Source: Pseudomonadota bacterium
Lineage (GTDB): Bacteria > Pseudomonadota > Gammaproteobacteria > Halothiobacillales > Halothiobacillaceae
NCBI GenBank assembly: GCA_021801265.1
Contig: JAJYYE010000003.1
Span: 1-64,000, forward strand
Length of the DNA: 64,000 nt
Direction: 5' to 3'
The notes under the pieces are model-generated. The model was not told where the DNA came from, ran no database searches, and saw only the letters and a list, made by a program, of their open reading frames with translations. How positions within the stretch are numbered: the first letter of the stretch is position 1; each line of letters begins with the position of its first letter. Position numbers and translations under genes: made by a program. This document shows, in pieces, positions 1 through 10,118 of the stretch.

Positions 1-151
1 TATTCACCATAGCGGCACACCCAAACGTAACGATTTCATCGGCTGACCCATTGGACTCAATCTTGCGATAAACCCATGAGCCGTTTGAAAACAACTTGTC
101 GCAAAAGTTATAAGATCGCATAGTGCGTTACACATTGTTTCATGGGTCGAT

Positions 152-1420
152 ATGGAAAATTCAACAAATCTCTCCCCATTACTGCTCGCCTTCATTGAAA
201 CCACACTATTTGGTTTTCTGATAGGTCTTGAGTGGCACAGTTATCGTCGTGCGAGCCAGCGAGATTTAGGGTTTGGAACCACGAGAACCTTTACCTTGCT
301 GGCAATCTTTGGGTTGGCCTTGATCATTATCGACCCCACGTTCATCGCTTATGGCGTGGGTTTAGTCGTTGTGGGGAGCTTGCTCGCGCTGGAGTATTGG
401 AAACGCCTACAAACTCAAGATAACCATCTACTCGGCCCATTAATCGCGCTTATTGCCTACACCCTCGGCCCCTTATCGTTACATGGGCCGCTGTGGTTGC
501 CCTTGCTCTTTGTGATTGTCCTGCTGTTACTTTTGGGTGATAAACCAGGAATTCGCCGTTTTTCTGATGCATTTCATCATGACGAAGCCCGAACTTTAGT
601 CAAGTTTTTCATTATGGCGGGCGTAATTTTACCTTTGTTGCCCAATCGGGAAATTGCGCCGTTTATTTCTGTTACTTGGTATCAAGTTTGGTTGGCGGTG
701 ATCGTTGTTTCTGCGATCTCTTACTTGAGTTATCTCGCGCAAACCTATTTTTTCCCCGCCCGCGGTGTACTGCTTACCGGTGTACTGGGTGGTCTTTACT
801 CAAGTACCGCGGCCACGGTTGTACTGGGTAAACGTGCGCATGGTAGCGGGGCCGAAGAAACCCGGATTATCGGCGCATCAATCGTATTGGCCACCATGAT
901 GATGTATTTGCGATTATGGGCACTCATTTTAGCGCTGGGGCATACGGTAACGGCCACTCGCCTTGCCGTGCCTTTTTCGATACTGATTGGGGCATCGGCA
1001 CTAGTTGTCTGGCTCATGTTGCAGAAAAAATCCACAAAAATAGCACCAAAAGCGGAAGACCTGCCTCAACATCCCCTTGAGTTTTCAACGGCATTGCTCT
1101 TTGCCTTTTTGTTTGTGCTATTTGCCATAATTACCCATTTTGTGGTACAAAAATTTGGGGCTAACGGATTGCATGTATTCTCATTTATGGTCGGGTTTAC
1201 CGATATTGACCCGTTCGTATTATCATTACTGGATGGTAAATTTCATGTGAGTGAGGGTGCGCTCGAAGCCGCCATTATTATGGCGAGTGGCAGTAATAAC
1301 CTGCTGAAAGCAGGCTATGCAGTTGGCTTGTCTCGCAATCCAGTACTATATTTATCTGCCGGCTGGCTGGCACTTACCTTTTTACTATCAGTAGCTTGGG
1401 CGCAACTAATACTGCGCTAA
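152..1420 (+). CDS. MgtC/SapB-like membrane protein with DUF4010 domain
   Basis: Polytopic inner-membrane protein of 422 residues. The first ~140 residues resemble the MgtC/SapB domain (a GFLIGLEW segment and a GTTRTFTLL segment between hydrophobic helices). The remainder resembles DUF4010, including a Gly-rich GGLYSSTAATVV stretch. Roughly a dozen hydrophobic segments are visible. Biochemical function of the combined family is not established; MgtC itself is tied to magnesium limitation and ATP synthase control, but that should not be transferred here. The ATG at 152 follows a 150-base leader that contains no other gene. It stands alone and converges on malQ. Confidence 0.8.
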   Translation: MENSTNLSPLLLAFIETTLFGFLIGLEWHSYRRASQRDLGFGTTRTFTLLAIFGLALIIIDPTFIAYGVGLVVVGSLLALEYWKRLQTQDNHLLGPLIALIAYTLGPLSLHGPLWLPLLFVIVLLLLLGDKPGIRRFSDAFHHDEARTLVKFFIMAGVILPLLPNREIAPFISVTWYQVWLAVIVVSAISYLSYLAQTYFFPARGVLLTGVLGGLYSSTAATVVLGKRAHGSGAEETRIIGASIVLATMMMYLRLWALILALGHTVTATRLAVPFSILIGASALVVWLMLQKKSTKIAPKAEDLPQHPLEFSTALLFAFLFVLFAIITHFVVQKFGANGLHVFSFMVGFTDIDPFVLSLLDGKFHVSEGALEAAIIMASGSNNLLKAGYAVGLSRNPVLYLSAGWLALTFLLSVAWAQLILR

Positions 1421-1452
1421 CTAGAAAATCAATTCAAATTAACTCAGTGACA

Positions 1453-1465
1453 GGTTCCAGGAACC
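1453..1465. terminator. Short palindrome between convergent genes
   Basis: GGTTCC and GGAACC are separated by one A, in the 92-base gap between the ends of the DUF4010 gene and malQ. No T-run follows on either strand and a one-base loop is sterically poor, so it is at best a weak bidirectional stop signal. Confidence 0.25.
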
Positions 1466-1512
1466 CCTGCCTAATGGCATGCAAACACTTAATCGCTAGC
1501 TTATGACCCATT

Positions 1513-2991
1513 TCAAAGAGGCAATCTTTGGTACGTTTGTATTAAATTATTGATTGAATTAGCCAAGTCATCCGTCAAGTCTTGAGAAGCGAACTGCCAA
1601 GTCCAGTTACCTGTCATCGTCCCCGGCGTATTGATTCGACCCTGGGAATCACAACCTAACCAATCTGCCATCGGAATAACCGCTAATTGAGCCACGGAAG
1701 CGAGCGCAGCTGCAATCAGTGCCATAGGCATAGGCTGATCGTAGGAAATTGACAGTTGTTCACTCAGTACCTCGCGCACGCGTTTCCGTGATGCCTCATT
1801 TAATCCCAGCCACCAACCCAAGCTGGTATCGTTATCATGAGTACCGGTATAAACCACCGAGTCCGGTTCATGATTCGCGGGTAAATAGGGATTTTCATCA
1901 TCACTATCAAACGCAAATTGCAAAATCAGCATACCCGGTAAACCAAATCTTTTTCTCAATGCCACCACATCGTCGGTAATCACCCCCAGATCTTCCGCGA
2001 TCACAGGTAAGTGGTTGGAACACTCACGCTGAAGCGCTTCAAGCAAAGCCCCACCCGGCGCGTCAATCCAACGCCCACCAATTGCGGTATCGCATTGGGC
2101 GGGAATCGACCAATAAGCGGCCAAACCCCGAAAATGATCAATTCGCACCCAATCAAAGAGCATGACATGTCGCTTAAATCGCTCACGCCACCAAATAAAT
2201 CCATTTTCCTGCATTTGGGTCCAGTCAAATAATGGGTTACCCCACCGTTGCCCGGTAATAGAAAAATAATCCGGTGGTACACCTGCGACAGCCAATGGCA
2301 AACCCCGATCATCCAATTGAAAGAGCGCCCGATTAGCCCAAACATCAGCAGAATCTCCCGCGATAAAAATAGGCAAATCACCATAAATAAAAATCCCGCG
2401 CTGATGTGCGGCATCGACAATTCTCATCCATTGCCGATGTAATAAATACTGTTCAAAAATGATTTGAAAAATTAAATCAGTATGCTGTTCTGAAAATAGT
2501 TTAAGTGCGGATGGCGACCTATCTCTTAATGCCGGCTGCCATTCAAGCCAAGAGGCGTGATGTTCAACGGATTTAATTGCCATAAACAAAGCATAATCAA
2601 CTAACCAATGTGATTCATTGTGCTCAAATTGTCTAAATTCAAGCAGCAATGACGCTGTCGCCCCAAGGCTCTGCTTTCGCTCGAGTATTGTACATTCAGT
2701 AGCAAAACCCGGATCCTTTTGGAGCACATCATCAGACAGGAAGGCAGGATTGAGTGCGAATGATGAGCTGCATTGGTACGGAGAACCATCCATCAATGGC
2801 GGCCCCAAAGGTAACATTTGCCAAACTGTTAGGCCGCTCTTCTGCATAAAATCCAAAAAATCATCGACAGAAGAACCAAAATCAGCTGTAGGCAAACTAA
2901 ATACAGGAGCGAGAACACCAGCTCGACGCTGAGCACATGGCATTTCAAACTCACATTTTTGATTCGAAACAGGAGCGGAAAAATGAATCAT
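1513..2991 (-). CDS. malQ: 4-alpha-glucanotransferase (amylomaltase, GH77)
   Basis: Transfers alpha-1,4-glucan segments between maltodextrins; acts in the cytoplasm in glycogen and maltodextrin turnover. The 492-residue length is normal for GH77. The expected catalytic residues are visible: Asp285 in RIDHFRG (nucleophile), Glu333 in IAEDLGVI (acid/base) and Asp386 in TGTHDND (transition-state stabiliser). The N-terminal RRAGVLAPVFSLP and SPYQCSSSFALNP motifs are typical of the family. Its ATG overlaps the TGA of the GH57 gene by four bases, so the two are translationally coupled, and it is the last gene of the leftward glgC-GH57-malQ unit. Confidence 0.95.
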   Translation of the reverse strand: MIHFSAPVSNQKCEFEMPCAQRRAGVLAPVFSLPTADFGSSVDDFLDFMQKSGLTVWQMLPLGPPLMDGSPYQCSSSFALNPAFLSDDVLQKDPGFATECTILERKQSLGATASLLLEFRQFEHNESHWLVDYALFMAIKSVEHHASWLEWQPALRDRSPSALKLFSEQHTDLIFQIIFEQYLLHRQWMRIVDAAHQRGIFIYGDLPIFIAGDSADVWANRALFQLDDRGLPLAVAGVPPDYFSITGQRWGNPLFDWTQMQENGFIWWRERFKRHVMLFDWVRIDHFRGLAAYWSIPAQCDTAIGGRWIDAPGGALLEALQRECSNHLPVIAEDLGVITDDVVALRKRFGLPGMLILQFAFDSDDENPYLPANHEPDSVVYTGTHDNDTSLGWWLGLNEASRKRVREVLSEQLSISYDQPMPMALIAAALASVAQLAVIPMADWLGCDSQGRINTPGTMTGNWTWQFASQDLTDDLANSINNLIQTYQRLPL

Positions 2992-4712
2992 TGGCCACGC
3001 CGCATAACACCACCCGCCTCAACTGAGCTATCGTGAACGGACGATAAACAAAGGGGTTGATACAAGGCATCTGGCACCGGGAATTCGATTAACTCGTATA
3101 ATCGGGTCAACTGCAATCGAAACAATTGATCAAAATCACGAACAGCATCACTAGGATTGTAATCACCAAACCACCAAAACCAATCAGAACCCTCACAAAT
3201 CGCCAATTGCTGAAGATTACGATCCAGCATCGCCGCATCCCAGCCACTATTTTTTAAATCTTTTTCTTGTGCCATTTCCTGGGCTTGATCAAATGCAATG
3301 CGCGCAGCAATCAATAAATCCCAAGCGCGATTTTTAGCGTCACTGCCAATCCAAGTTGCTAAATTGCCATAGACCCAACTCCCCGCAACCACATGCTGCA
3401 AAGTCTTGCGTTGTAAAGTTTGGGCAACAACAGTTGAAAATGTCGTTAACTCAATATCAGGATGTTCGCTAAGTTTTTTGTATAAAGCATCTAAAAACCA
3501 AAATCCATTCTCTGGATAAAATTCCCAAGCATTTTCACCATCCAGAATAATTGAAACAACCGCATCCTCACCCCGGCAAGAGTCATGCACACTTTCCAGA
3601 TGGCTAATAAAATTGGTGACTGCATCGTCCGCATGCCATTTTTGATAATCAAAACCAATCAGGTCAGAAAGGCCATCATCTCGAAAAAACAAAGCCGGTG
3701 ATAAATGATCAAATTGCCATACCCGATGCCGGCAAACTTGATCAGTGATATTTTGCTTGGCCAGAGAATTACTGAGAACTTGATCACCACTCGCAACCCA
3801 AGCAAAACCGGCCTTGGCTAACTCGTGAATCGTTTGTTCTGAAATAGCACCTTCAGAAGGCCAGCAGCCTGTGGGATGGACGCCAAAATAACGCTTAAAT
3901 ACAGCCAAACCACGCTGAAGATGCCATTGCACACGTTCTGAACCTCCGGGGTAACTCTCATGGTTGGGTTGGGGTTCATTAGGACATACCTGTTTACCTG
4001 CTTGAACATCCAACAGCAAGGGCATGATCGGATGCGCATACGGTGTCATTGATAACTCAATACGCCCCTGCTCAGCCAATACTTGATAACGAGAGAATAC
4101 ACCACCAATTAATGACCCGATGAGTGTCAATAATTCCAGGCGATCTTGATGATTAAAATGAAAGGATTTATCCGTTAATCTAATAATGAGTGGATTATCT
4201 CTTCGAACGGTTTCACCCATCCAGGCAAGATGATACCAAACAGCCAAATCAGCAATAAGGGCATCACTTAAATAAAGACCGTTATCGGTATTTGAGGAAA
4301 TAGATCTGGCGAGATCAATCAAATCTTGAAATGGTTCAAAACGTCGTATTAATCGCTCCTCATTAGCACGCATGAGAGAACGAACCACATTCATCCGCTG
4401 TAATGGATCAATAATTTTTGATGGATCAATTAATGCAATTAAAAGGATATCACGAAGAATATTACTAGAGCCCCCCTTGACATAACTGCCAATTTGATGA
4501 GCATAATCATCCAATTGCTCCAGCAAAATCGGAACAAAATTAACTACCGCACGTGCTTTAGGATACCTCTCAAGGTGAGCGGCCATATCAACATAATCTT
4601 TAATGGCATGCAAGTACGTCCAAGGCTGCTGATAAACCCCATCTCGTGGGTCACGATATTCTGGCTGGTGCATGTGCCAGCAGAAAACGACAGGTAATTT
4701 CTTACGATTCAT
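2988..4712 (-). CDS. Glycoside hydrolase family 57 (alpha-glucan-active)
   Basis: Cytoplasmic GH57 enzyme of 574 residues; no signal peptide. The N-terminal HMHQPEYR motif is family-typical. The retaining catalytic pair is visible: Glu287 in CWPSEGA (nucleophile) and Asp391 in ILDGENAWE (acid/base). GH57 contains alpha-amylases, amylopullulanases, branching enzymes and 4-alpha-glucanotransferases. The sequence does not decide between them by eye, but position between glgC and malQ argues for a glycogen or maltodextrin substrate. Its ATG overlaps the glgC stop by one base (TAATG) and its own stop overlaps malQ, so three genes form one coupled unit. Confidence 0.9.
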   Translation of the reverse strand: MNRKKLPVVFCWHMHQPEYRDPRDGVYQQPWTYLHAIKDYVDMAAHLERYPKARAVVNFVPILLEQLDDYAHQIGSYVKGGSSNILRDILLIALIDPSKIIDPLQRMNVVRSLMRANEERLIRRFEPFQDLIDLARSISSNTDNGLYLSDALIADLAVWYHLAWMGETVRRDNPLIIRLTDKSFHFNHQDRLELLTLIGSLIGGVFSRYQVLAEQGRIELSMTPYAHPIMPLLLDVQAGKQVCPNEPQPNHESYPGGSERVQWHLQRGLAVFKRYFGVHPTGCWPSEGAISEQTIHELAKAGFAWVASGDQVLSNSLAKQNITDQVCRHRVWQFDHLSPALFFRDDGLSDLIGFDYQKWHADDAVTNFISHLESVHDSCRGEDAVVSIILDGENAWEFYPENGFWFLDALYKKLSEHPDIELTTFSTVVAQTLQRKTLQHVVAGSWVYGNLATWIGSDAKNRAWDLLIAARIAFDQAQEMAQEKDLKNSGWDAAMLDRNLQQLAICEGSDWFWWFGDYNPSDAVRDFDQLFRLQLTRLYELIEFPVPDALYQPLCLSSVHDSSVEAGGVMRRGQ

Positions 4713-5983
4713 TAGCGCACCATATGTAATCGTTGGCCTAACATGTCGGGCGTAACTAAAACTACCCCACCCGGACTAATTTCAAAACGTTGACGATCAA
4801 GCTCTGAGTCAAAACCAATTGTCATGCCTTCTGGTATAACACATCCTTTATCAATTACAGCTTTACGAATTTTTGCGCGCTCATTAATCACCACGTTGGG
4901 CAAAATGACAGAATCCTCAACTGAAGCTTGTTCATTAACCAAGACATTCGAGAATAATAAAGAATGACGAACAAGCGCACCAGAAATGATACAACCACCT
5001 GAAACCATAGAATCGACCGCCATCCCTCGACGGTCTTCATCGTCAAATACGAATTTAGCAGGGGGGAGTTGTTCTTGATGTGTCCATATCGGCCAATCGG
5101 TATCATATAGATTCAAATCCGGCGTTACGCCAATCAATTCGAGATTCGAAGCCCAATAAGAATCGATGGTGCCTACATCACGCCAATACGCTTGCGCACC
5201 AGATTGCACATCACGAAATGGATAAGCAAAGACTTGATAATTTTTAATTACGCGAGGAATGATGTTCTTGCCAAAATCATGATCTGAACTCGGATCATCG
5301 GCATCGTAAATAAGTTGTTCAAATAAAAACTTAGTATTAAAAACATAAATGCCCATTGAGGCAAGCGAAGTTCCCGGACATCCATGAATTTCAGGCGGTT
5401 CATTAGGTTTTTCTAAAAACATATTAACTCGGCCGGCATTTTCGATACCCATCACTCCAAATGAACTCGCCTCAGCAACAGGTACTTCAATACAACCAAT
5501 GGTCAAGTCTGCATTTTTCTCAACGTGATAAGCAATCATCGGCCCATAATCCATTTTGTAGATATGATCCCCCGCGAGAATCAAAATATATTCAGCATTA
5601 TGGGTACGCAGAATATCAATATTTTGATAAACCGCATCTGCCGTTCCGCTATACCAAGATTGTTCATTAATTCGTTGCTGAGCAGGCAATAATTCAACAA
5701 ATTCATCGCGTGCCATTCGATTAGCACCCCAAGCTTGCTGAATATGCTTGATCAATGAATGTGCTTTGTACTGGGTCAAAACTGCAATCCGGCGAACACC
5801 TGAATTCACGCAGTTGGATAACGGAAAATCGATAATTCGGAATTTTCCACCGAAAGGCACAGCAGGCTTGGCGCGCCAATCAGTCAGCTGTTTCAAACGT
5901 GATCCGCGACCTCCCGCTAAAACAAGGGCGAGTGTATCCCGCGTAATTCGACTGACCAATCGTTTAGGGCTTTCAATCAACAT
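4712..5983 (-). CDS. glgC: Glucose-1-phosphate adenylyltransferase
   Basis: Makes ADP-glucose from ATP and glucose-1-phosphate, the committed step of bacterial glycogen synthesis. It has 423 residues, the usual length. The nucleotide-binding [13 protein letters not shown] loop lies near residues 22-34, followed by [21 protein letters not shown]. The C-terminal third has the left-handed beta-helix character seen in [19 protein letters not shown]. The start is an ATG with an AAGGGAAAG ribosome binding site. It heads the leftward glgC-GH57-malQ unit and is divergent from glgB across a 511-base regulatory gap. Confidence 0.97.
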   Translation of the reverse strand: MLIESPKRLVSRITRDTLALVLAGGRGSRLKQLTDWRAKPAVPFGGKFRIIDFPLSNCVNSGVRRIAVLTQYKAHSLIKHIQQAWGANRMARDEFVELLPAQQRINEQSWYSGTADAVYQNIDILRTHNAEYILILAGDHIYKMDYGPMIAYHVEKNADLTIGCIEVPVAEASSFGVMGIENAGRVNMFLEKPNEPPEIHGCPGTSLASMGIYVFNTKFLFEQLIYDADDPSSDHDFGKNIIPRVIKNYQVFAYPFRDVQSGAQAYWRDVGTIDSYWASNLELIGVTPDLNLYDTDWPIWTHQEQLPPAKFVFDDEDRRGMAVDSMVSGGCIISGALVRHSLLFSNVLVNEQASVEDSVILPNVVINERAKIRKAVIDKGCVIPEGMTIGFDSELDRQRFEISPGGVVLVTPDMLGQRLHMVR

Positions 5984-6147
5984 AAGTCTTTCCCTTTGAA
6001 TAACATTGCCTTAGGTAACAATAGAACAATAAAAAACATATCCGATGCGCCCATAATCCTATCCTTGCGACCTTCACGTCAAGCATGTGGTTAAAATTAT
6101 TTGCAGCAGTAAGAAAACACGAGGAATGACAGGATTAGTCACACGAT

Positions 6148-6161
6148 TTCGATGAATCGAA
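6148..6161. promoter_or_regulatory. Palindrome in the glgC/glgB divergent region
   Basis: The 511-base gap between the divergent glgC and glgB genes is AT-rich and holds a perfect inverted repeat, TTCGAT-GA-ATCGAA. It lies 165 bases from glgC and 333 bases from glgB. Size and symmetry suit a dimeric regulator, but the motif does not match an operator I recognise. Apart from this and a doubtful 77-codon frame, nothing else in the gap is recognisable. Confidence 0.35.
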
Positions 6162-6239
6162 CGAAAGAATTGTGCGTAAAATCCCACAGATGAGTTGCGG
6201 AGAAATCGGGATTAATTAGCCGATTAGAATTCTTATTAT

Positions 6240-6473
6240 ATGATGATTTATAAAAGAATATCCGTTAAACCCAGATCATATCCCCAAAAAATATTTACAG
6301 ATTCCCTTCAATCAACCCGAGCCCGAGTAGCACAATTACCCTCAAAGTATGGTATACCGCAAGTAGTAAAAAGTCGTGATGAAGTACCCATTAAAAAAAC
6401 AGCGATGGGGCTACCTCTTGCCTCGGCTTTTAACGCAGTGGCGGGCGATATCCGGATCGACTCCGCAAAATAA
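6240..6473 (+). CDS. Doubtful small basic ORF upstream of glgB
   Basis: A 77-codon frame that ends 21 bases before glgB on the same strand. It opens with two adjacent ATGs but has no visible ribosome binding site. The product is Lys/Arg-rich with no signal peptide, no membrane segment and no family I recognise. An equally long frame exists on the opposite strand, which argues against either being real. It may simply be the transcribed leader of glgB. Confidence 0.2.
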   Translation: MMIYKRISVKPRSYPQKIFTDSLQSTRARVAQLPSKYGIPQVVKSRDEVPIKKTAMGLPLASAFNAVAGDIRIDSAK

Positions 6474-6494
6474 TCAATCAAAGGAAGCCAAGAA

Positions 6495-8663
6495 ATGCCT
6501 TTAGATTTCCAAGCGATCATAGAAGCAAGAATGCATGACCCATTTTCTTTGCTGGGCAAGCACGCGTTGGACGATCAAAGAAGTCGGTTTCATACCTATC
6601 ATCCACAGGCGATGCACGTTGCCATTGAAACCGTTCAGGGTGAGTTTTATGAACTAAAACCAGACGCCATGTTTCCTGGTATTTTTTTTGGTGAATTTCC
6701 CGAACAATTACTGCCAACACGACCTCAATTACGGATCCAAACGCATGATGGCCTTGTCTATCGAATCATTGATCCCTACAGCTTTGAGCCCACACTCGGT
6801 GAACTTGATCTCCACCTATTTGCAGAAGGAAAACATTACAATCTTTGGAATATGCTGGGTTCCCACGAAGAAGTCATAGATGACATCAAAGGGGTAAGAT
6901 TTGCAGTGTGGGCCCCTAATGCGTGCAGAGTCAGCGTTGTAGGCGATTTTAATACGTGGGATGGTCGCCGGCACCCTATGCGTAATCGCATCAGCAGCGG
7001 TGTATGGGAATTATTTATCCCAGGAATTTCTGCAGGTGATTTATATAAATTTGAAATTAAGAATAAGGACACACAGACCATCAGTGTGCGAACAGACCCC
7101 TTGGGCCGCAGTTTCGAGCTAAGACCTAATACCGCAGCAAGGGTTATTTCAAACGAAGCGTATCATTGGTCAGATCATCAATGGCTCGAGGGGCGCCGCC
7201 AGCATGATTGGCTTCATTCTGCGACAAGTATTTATGAAGTTCATTTAGGTTCTTGGCGCTCATCGAACAACACATTCCCTACCTACATCGAACTCGCAGA
7301 ACAATTAATTCCTTATGTTCGTGAACGCGGCTTTACGCACATTGAGTTACTCCCCATCACCGAGCACCCTTTTGATGGTTCATGGGGTTATCAAACTACA
7401 GGCTATTTTGCACCCACTTCAAGGTTTGGCACCCCGGAACAATTTAAATATTTTGTTGATAAAGCCCATCAGTCTGGTATCGGAATCATCCTCGATTGGG
7501 TACCGGCGCACTTCCCGAGAGATGAGTTTGCACTGGCGAAATTTGATGGAACGGCACTATACGAACATGAAGATCCACGCCGGGGTGAGCATCGGGATTG
7601 GGGCACGCTGATCTTTAACTACGGACGTAAAGAGGTCAGTAATTTCCTCATCGCGTCAGCACTGTACTGGCTAGAGGAAATGCATCTCGATGGATTAAGA
7701 GTAGATGCAGTCGCCTCGATGCTCTACCTTGATTACTCACGTGAAAACGGCGATTGGTTACCCAATGCGTATGGTGGGCGAGAAAACTTAGAAGCAATCG
7801 ATTTTTTAAGAACACTCAATCACGTTTCGCAAACAAGAAATCCCGGCACATTGATCATAGCGGAAGAGTCAACAGCTTGGCCATTGGTATCGAGGCCACC
7901 TGAAGTTGGTGGTTTGGGATTTTCAATGAAATGGAACATGGGGTGGATGAACGACACGTTAAGATACTTCCAAGAAGATCCTATTAATCGTCAGTATCAC
8001 CATAACAATCTTACCTTCGGACTGCTATATAGCTTTACTGAAAATTTCGTTTTACCATTTTCACATGATGAAGTGGTGCACGGAAAAGGATCGTTACTCA
8101 ACAAAATGCCTGGCGATGAATGGCAGAGGTTCGCAAATTTACGCCTGCTACTAACGTACCAGTACACATATCCCGGGAAAAAATTATTATTCATGGGATG
8201 TGAGTTTGGTCAGGGCAATGAATGGAATCATGAACAACCTTTAGACTGGTGGGTGCTAAAATACCCACTCCATCAAGGTATAAACAGTTTAGCGACAAGC
8301 TTAAACCATATATATAAAAATGAAAAGCCCTTATACCAATATGACTTTTATCACACAGGCTTCGAATGGTGCGATTGCAACGATAGACAAAATTCTGTAA
8401 TTAGTTACTTCAGGCATAGTGACGATGAAACAATTTTGGTTATATTAAACTTCACTCCAGTTCGCCGGGTTTATTATAAAGTCGACACGCCGGCATTTAA
8501 TGACTTTAAAATAATCCTAAATAGTGACTCCAAATGTTTCGGAGGGAGTGATGAAAATTTGGAAATAAAGCACCAAAGACATTCTTTTCATGGCGCAAAA
8601 GATAATTACATTGAATTAAATCTCCCCCCACTGGGGGCAGTTATTATTAAAATAATCCAATAA
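6495..8663 (+). CDS. glgB: 1,4-alpha-glucan branching enzyme
   Basis: Introduces alpha-1,6 branches into glycogen. The 722 residues match the long GlgB form with an extra N-terminal domain (residues ~1-110), a CBM48 domain (~115-215, [22 protein letters not shown]) and a GH13 barrel. Catalytic residues are Asp404 in [10 protein letters not shown] and the Glu pair at 457-458 in IIAEEST; DEVVHGK follows. The ATG has an AAGGAAG site. The last third becomes noticeably richer in A+T than the first. glgA follows after 11 bases. Confidence 0.97.
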   Translation: MPLDFQAIIEARMHDPFSLLGKHALDDQRSRFHTYHPQAMHVAIETVQGEFYELKPDAMFPGIFFGEFPEQLLPTRPQLRIQTHDGLVYRIIDPYSFEPTLGELDLHLFAEGKHYNLWNMLGSHEEVIDDIKGVRFAVWAPNACRVSVVGDFNTWDGRRHPMRNRISSGVWELFIPGISAGDLYKFEIKNKDTQTISVRTDPLGRSFELRPNTAARVISNEAYHWSDHQWLEGRRQHDWLHSATSIYEVHLGSWRSSNNTFPTYIELAEQLIPYVRERGFTHIELLPITEHPFDGSWGYQTTGYFAPTSRFGTPEQFKYFVDKAHQSGIGIILDWVPAHFPRDEFALAKFDGTALYEHEDPRRGEHRDWGTLIFNYGRKEVSNFLIASALYWLEEMHLDGLRVDAVASMLYLDYSRENGDWLPNAYGGRENLEAIDFLRTLNHVSQTRNPGTLIIAEESTAWPLVSRPPEVGGLGFSMKWNMGWMNDTLRYFQEDPINRQYHHNNLTFGLLYSFTENFVLPFSHDEVVHGKGSLLNKMPGDEWQRFANLRLLLTYQYTYPGKKLLFMGCEFGQGNEWNHEQPLDWWVLKYPLHQGINSLATSLNHIYKNEKPLYQYDFYHTGFEWCDCNDRQNSVISYFRHSDDETILVILNFTPVRRVYYKVDTPAFNDFKIILNSDSKCFGGSDENLEIKHQRHSFHGAKDNYIELNLPPLGAVIIKIIQ

Positions 8664-8674
8664 AGGATAATTTC

Positions 8675-10117
8675 ATGAAAGTACTATTTGCTACAAGCGA
8701 AATGTTCCCACTAATTAAAACTGGTGGTTTAGCTGACGTTTCAGGTGCACTGCCACAGGCACTGAGTGACATCGGGGTTGATATACGAGTAATTTTACCA
8801 AATTATGCAGATCTGAAAAGTGAATATATTGAATTCAAAAAATCAATAGGGGCGATTGAAATCTTAGGTCAAAATGTTGAGATATATAAGGCAAATATCA
8901 AAAACAATAACACAAAAGTTTATTTAGTCGATCATCCAGTATTCTCTGCACGTCACGGCAATCCATATATGGGGCCTGATAAAAATCCATGGCACGACAA
9001 TCCGGACCGATTCGGCTTATTCTGCCGAACAGTTGTAGCGTTTGCGATGGGGGAATTTAATGAGGTATGGCAACCTGACATTATTCACAGCAATGACTGG
9101 CAAACTGGATTGATACCTGCACTGTTATCAGAAAGCAAGGCCCCTAAGAAATTTTTCACAATCCACAATTTGGCATATCAAGGTGTATTTGATCGTCAGA
9201 CATTTGAACGACTTGGCCTTCCATGGACACTATGGCGAGAAGATGCGCTTGAATATTGGGGGAATATGTCTTTCATGAAATCCGGAATTATATTTTCGGA
9301 TTTAGTCACCACAGTAAGCCCGACCTATGCAGAAGAAATTAAAACAGTGCAATATGGATATGGATTGGATGGTGTACTGAAAAATAAAAAGGACAAGCTT
9401 AAAGGCATACTGAATGGAATTGGAGGAGACTGGGACCCCGCTACTGACATCCAACTTGATATAAATTACTCGTCAAGTGATATAAAGGGAAAAGCGATTG
9501 CAAAGGAAAATATACAAAAAATTATGGGGCTTACCATAAACCCCAAGGCTCCATTAATTATTCACATAGGAAGATTAGTAGAACAAAAAGGGATCGATCT
9601 ACTGATTCAAGCAATAGAAAACTTAGCAAACAACGAAGTACAATTCGCCATTCTAGGCACTGGGGAAAATAGATTTGAACAAACCCTTAAAAAACTTGCA
9701 TTAAAATACCCCAATAGGGTAGCTATTCATATAGGATATGATGAACAATTAGCTCATAGGCTAGAGGCGGCTGGGGACGCATTCATTATGCCCAGCCGAT
9801 TTGAGCCCTGTGGCTTGAATCAACTATATAGCTTGAAATATGGAACAATTCCAATTGTACATCGAGTGGGGGGGTTGGCAGATTCCGTCATTCATGCACT
9901 GGAAGAAACCATCGAGAATGGAACCGCCACAGGGATAGTAATTGATTATCTTGATGTGCCTGCAATTGTATGGGCAATTGATTATTTTATCAAAATATAC
10001 CAAAATGAAGAGCTTTTTAAGAAAATCCAACTTAACGGAATGCTTAAAAGACATGAATGGGTTATTAGCGCGCAAGAGTACAAGAATTTGTACCTGAATA
10101 TACTACAGGAACTCTAA
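8675..10117 (+). CDS. glgA: Glycogen synthase (ADP-glucose, GT5)
   Basis: Extends alpha-1,4-glucan chains from ADP-glucose. It has 480 residues. The ADP-glucose-binding KTGGLADV loop begins at Lys15, and the C-terminal retaining-glycosyltransferase motif MPSRFEPCGLNQ is intact. The ATG is preceded by AAAGGA. It lies 11 bases after glgB and ends one base before the DUF1631 gene, so these genes are probably one transcript. Codon choice is strongly A/T-biased compared with glgC or the downstream recR-dnaX region. Confidence 0.96.
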   Translation: MKVLFATSEMFPLIKTGGLADVSGALPQALSDIGVDIRVILPNYADLKSEYIEFKKSIGAIEILGQNVEIYKANIKNNNTKVYLVDHPVFSARHGNPYMGPDKNPWHDNPDRFGLFCRTVVAFAMGEFNEVWQPDIIHSNDWQTGLIPALLSESKAPKKFFTIHNLAYQGVFDRQTFERLGLPWTLWREDALEYWGNMSFMKSGIIFSDLVTTVSPTYAEEIKTVQYGYGLDGVLKNKKDKLKGILNGIGGDWDPATDIQLDINYSSSDIKGKAIAKENIQKIMGLTINPKAPLIIHIGRLVEQKGIDLLIQAIENLANNEVQFAILGTGENRFEQTLKKLALKYPNRVAIHIGYDEQLAHRLEAAGDAFIMPSRFEPCGLNQLYSLKYGTIPIVHRVGGLADSVIHALEETIENGTATGIVIDYLDVPAIVWAIDYFIKIYQNEELFKKIQLNGMLKRHEWVISAQEYKNLYLNILQEL

Positions 10118-10118
10118 C

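Noticed and set aside
2001-2420. A 139-codon minus-strand frame inside malQ
   Set aside because: It is a shadow of malQ, which has all GH77 catalytic residues; other internal frames in glgB, hisC, dnaX, mnmC and the RND pump were dropped for the same reason.
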